NCBI GenBank assembly: GCA_963808725.1
Contig: CAWEGO010000002.1
Span: 930,001-994,000, forward strand
DNA from: JAHFUA01 sp963808725
GTDB taxonomy: Bacteria > Acidobacteriota > Terriglobia > Terriglobales > Acidobacteriaceae
DNA: 64,000 nucleotides
Reading direction: 5' to 3'
Shown here in pieces: positions 62,524-64,000 of the stretch; position 1 is the stretch's first letter; each line of letters opens with the position of its first letter. A program made the position numbers and the translations under genes. A model generated the notes under the pieces. That model worked only from the letters and a program-made list of their open reading frames with translations, searched no databases and was not told the DNA's origin.

Positions 62524-64000
62524 TCAAACTTCCGTCGTCCGCAAGAGCTTTGGGAATGACGTTCCCTTCCGGGAAAGGCGTCCCACATCGGCCTGCCTGA
62601 CCATCTGCGCGATGGCCATGGCCAGCACGCAATCGTCGTGGGCGCCCCCGGCGGCGCCAGAGGTTGTGTCGGCGTGGCGCACGAAGGTCCGGCACTCTTG
62701 CAGCAGACGCCGGCTGAAGAATAGCTCCGGCGCGTCGGCAAGCATCACCGCCAGGTGCTCGATCATCGCAGGACGGGTGGTCCGTGATGTCAGCCAGCCC
62801 GGCTGGCCGTTTTCCTCATACAAGTTCGGGTAGTGATGACGGTCCGTCAAGTAGGCCAGTACGGCGTGGCCGTGGTTGTTCCTCTCGACCGCAATCAACG
62901 CTTCGCAGTATTCGCGCCCCAGCCTCGCCACCCACCGCGCCAACTCGCGGGGAGTGAAGTGGCCGAGCAATTCGGCGCACTGCATGCCGCTGGAGCGTTC
63001 GATTACCTGCGCGCAAGCGTAGTCGCCACGCGCACCGCCCCCCGCCGGATCCACGCCGATGATCCATGACTTCTGGTTCCGACTCGCCCGGGCAGGTGGA
63101 AACCGGATCTGCAGCCGCCGGTTGTCGTGTATCTCCAAGGGCTCGCCGCAGTTTGCCAGCCGTTGCTCGATCGCCGTCAACTCGAACACGCATTCTCCGG
63201 AAGAAAGGAAACAGCTCTCGGCATCTTCGGCATACTCCTGCGCAAAACGGCCGCGGAACTCCGCCTGGATCTCGCGCCGAAACGCGATCTGCGCCGGCTC
63301 GAGCCCGTACTTCATGGTAAGTTGCTCCTCTTCCTCGCTCAGCGGCAGTACGTTCACGGCTTGGCGCCGGTATGAAGTCTCCCACCACCAGGGGAAGAAA
63401 TGCCGGACGTAGCCTTTCTCCTCCGCGTGCTGCCACTGGTCGTAGAAGCAGCCGCCGGCGCCGCAGGGCGTGGATTCCAGCACGATTTCGCCGTCCGGCG
63501 GCACCGCTGCCAGCAGCGAAGCCAGGGTCTCGCCCGGATCACGCGGCCAGCGGGCCACCTCCGAACAATGCAGGTTGCGGATGGTGAGCCCGCGGCCAGC
63601 GTTGGGGTCCGCCGCCGTCTCTACCCGGTACTCGCTGTCCAGGTGGGGGAAGACGATCTGGCGGACGTTGGCGCGCGACGTCGCCAGCGCGCCCTTGCGC
63701 AGCCGTTCCGGCAGGTTCTCCAGGAAGCGGCGCACGATGCGGAACAACTCCTCGGCCGAAGCCATGTCGTGCGTCACCTGCACGCTCACCGTCCCCGGCC
63801 GGGTGATGGTGTGCAGGAAGAATCGCGCCGCCACCCAGGTGGTCACTCCAACCTGACGCGCCTTCAGCACGATGTTGCGCCGTCCGTAGAGCCGGGAAAA
63901 CTCGCGCTGCGCCCGGTTGGGCGCCAGCGGCAAGCGATTTCCCAGCTTGTCGCGGATCTGCAACAGCCGCAAGCCCAGGAAGTCGCGGAGGGTGGCATGC
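62524..64000 (-). CDS. Phage terminase large subunit, N-terminus cut by window edge
   Basis: About 492 residues visible of the DNA-packaging motor. Walker A-like KARQVGVTTWVAARFF, the Walker B region GEIVLESTPCGAGGCFYDQW, and the nuclease domain GVDPAGGGARGDYACAQVIE with C-terminal AHDDCVLAMAIAQMV are all clear. The frame is open to the right edge, so the true start lies beyond it or at one of several internal TTG/CTG codons. It is upstream of the HipA/DUF3037 pair and the portal on the same strand. No small terminase is visible. Confidence 0.92.
   Translation of the reverse strand, partial: HATLRDFLGLRLLQIRDKLGNRLPLAPNRAQREFSRLYGRRNIVLKARQVGVTTWVAARFFLHTITRPGTVSVQVTHDMASAEELFRIVRRFLENLPERLRKGALATSRANVRQIVFPHLDSEYRVETAADPNAGRGLTIRNLHCSEVARWPRDPGETLASLLAAVPPDGEIVLESTPCGAGGCFYDQWQHAEEKGYVRHFFPWWWETSYRRQAVNVLPLSEEEEQLTMKYGLEPAQIAFRREIQAEFRGRFAQEYAEDAESCFLSSGECVFELTAIEQRLANCGEPLEIHDNRRLQIRFPPARASRNQKSWIIGVDPAGGGARGDYACAQVIERSSGMQCAELLGHFTPRELARWVARLGREYCEALIAVERNNHGHAVLAYLTDRHHYPNLYEENGQPGWLTSRTTRPAMIEHLAVMLADAPELFFSRRLLQECRTFVRHADTTSGAAGGAHDDCVLAMAIAQMVRQADVGRLSRKGTSFPKLLRTTEV

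Overview
The window looks like chromosomal DNA of an acidobacterium-like soil bacterium (high GC, hopanoid glycosyltransferase HpnI, rpoD/dnaG pairing, and several families of short palindromic intergenic repeats). This placement is an inference from gene content and repeat style; the window has no rRNA or tRNA gene to settle it.

Layout. 1-14.6 kb is a minus-strand catabolic and transport block: an MFS permease (cut by the left edge), a thiamine-diphosphate enzyme, a Tat-exported molybdenum hydroxylase (large subunit plus a frameshifted [2Fe-2S] subunit), two truncated near-duplicate RHS modules with a candidate immunity gene, a LivFGMH/K-type ABC importer and an M20 amidohydrolase. 14.6-27.2 kb is mostly housekeeping: hpnI, RNase P RNA, a HigBA-like toxin-antitoxin pair, a desaturase, cspA, a glycosyltransferase, glyA, rpiB, an enoyl-CoA hydratase homologue, a BrnTA pair with a clear operator, an alpha/beta hydrolase and alr. 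27.5-38.4 kb is replication, transcription and repair: a DUF1376-like gene, dnaB, rpoD, dnaG, mutS2 and hemB. 38.7-47.8 kb is the 2-oxoacid dehydrogenase locus (lpdA, lipB, E1 alpha, E1 beta, cytochrome c, E2), interrupted by a GIY-YIG gene held between two inverted repeat units and by a 1.6-kb cassette with 26-bp imperfect terminal inverted repeats and a 9-bp flanking duplication (8/9) carrying three unknown genes and no transposase. 47.8-49.2 kb holds a ClpP-fold (SDH_sah) protein gene and an overlapping partner. 49.4-64 kb is a minus-strand phage-derived head, tail and lysis cluster (terminase cut by the right edge) with a HipA-like kinase/DUF3037 pair inside it, no tape-measure gene and no integrase in view.

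Three themes cut across the window. First, at least five classes of short palindromic or tandem repeats fill intergenic space, and several also lie inside genes: in frame in hemB, dnaG and an alpha/beta hydrolase, inside mutS2, inside the RNase P RNA gene, and as C-terminal tails of phage and GIY-YIG genes. Second, single-base frameshifts interrupt otherwise well-conserved genes (Mo-hydroxylase small subunit, livM, dnaB, mutS2, pdhB, the phage tail gene); they are either assembly errors or decay, and in mutS2 they cluster strongly. Third, two gene-carrying repeat-bounded units (the 1.6-kb TIR cassette and the GIY-YIG unit) are the best candidates for undescribed mobile systems.

Functionally, lpdA, lipB, E1 alpha, E1 beta and E2 supply most of a lipoylated 2-oxoacid dehydrogenase complex. 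The ABC importer, MFS permease, Mo-hydroxylase and amidohydrolase suggest uptake and oxidation of a small nitrogen-containing or aromatic compound, which the sequence does not identify.
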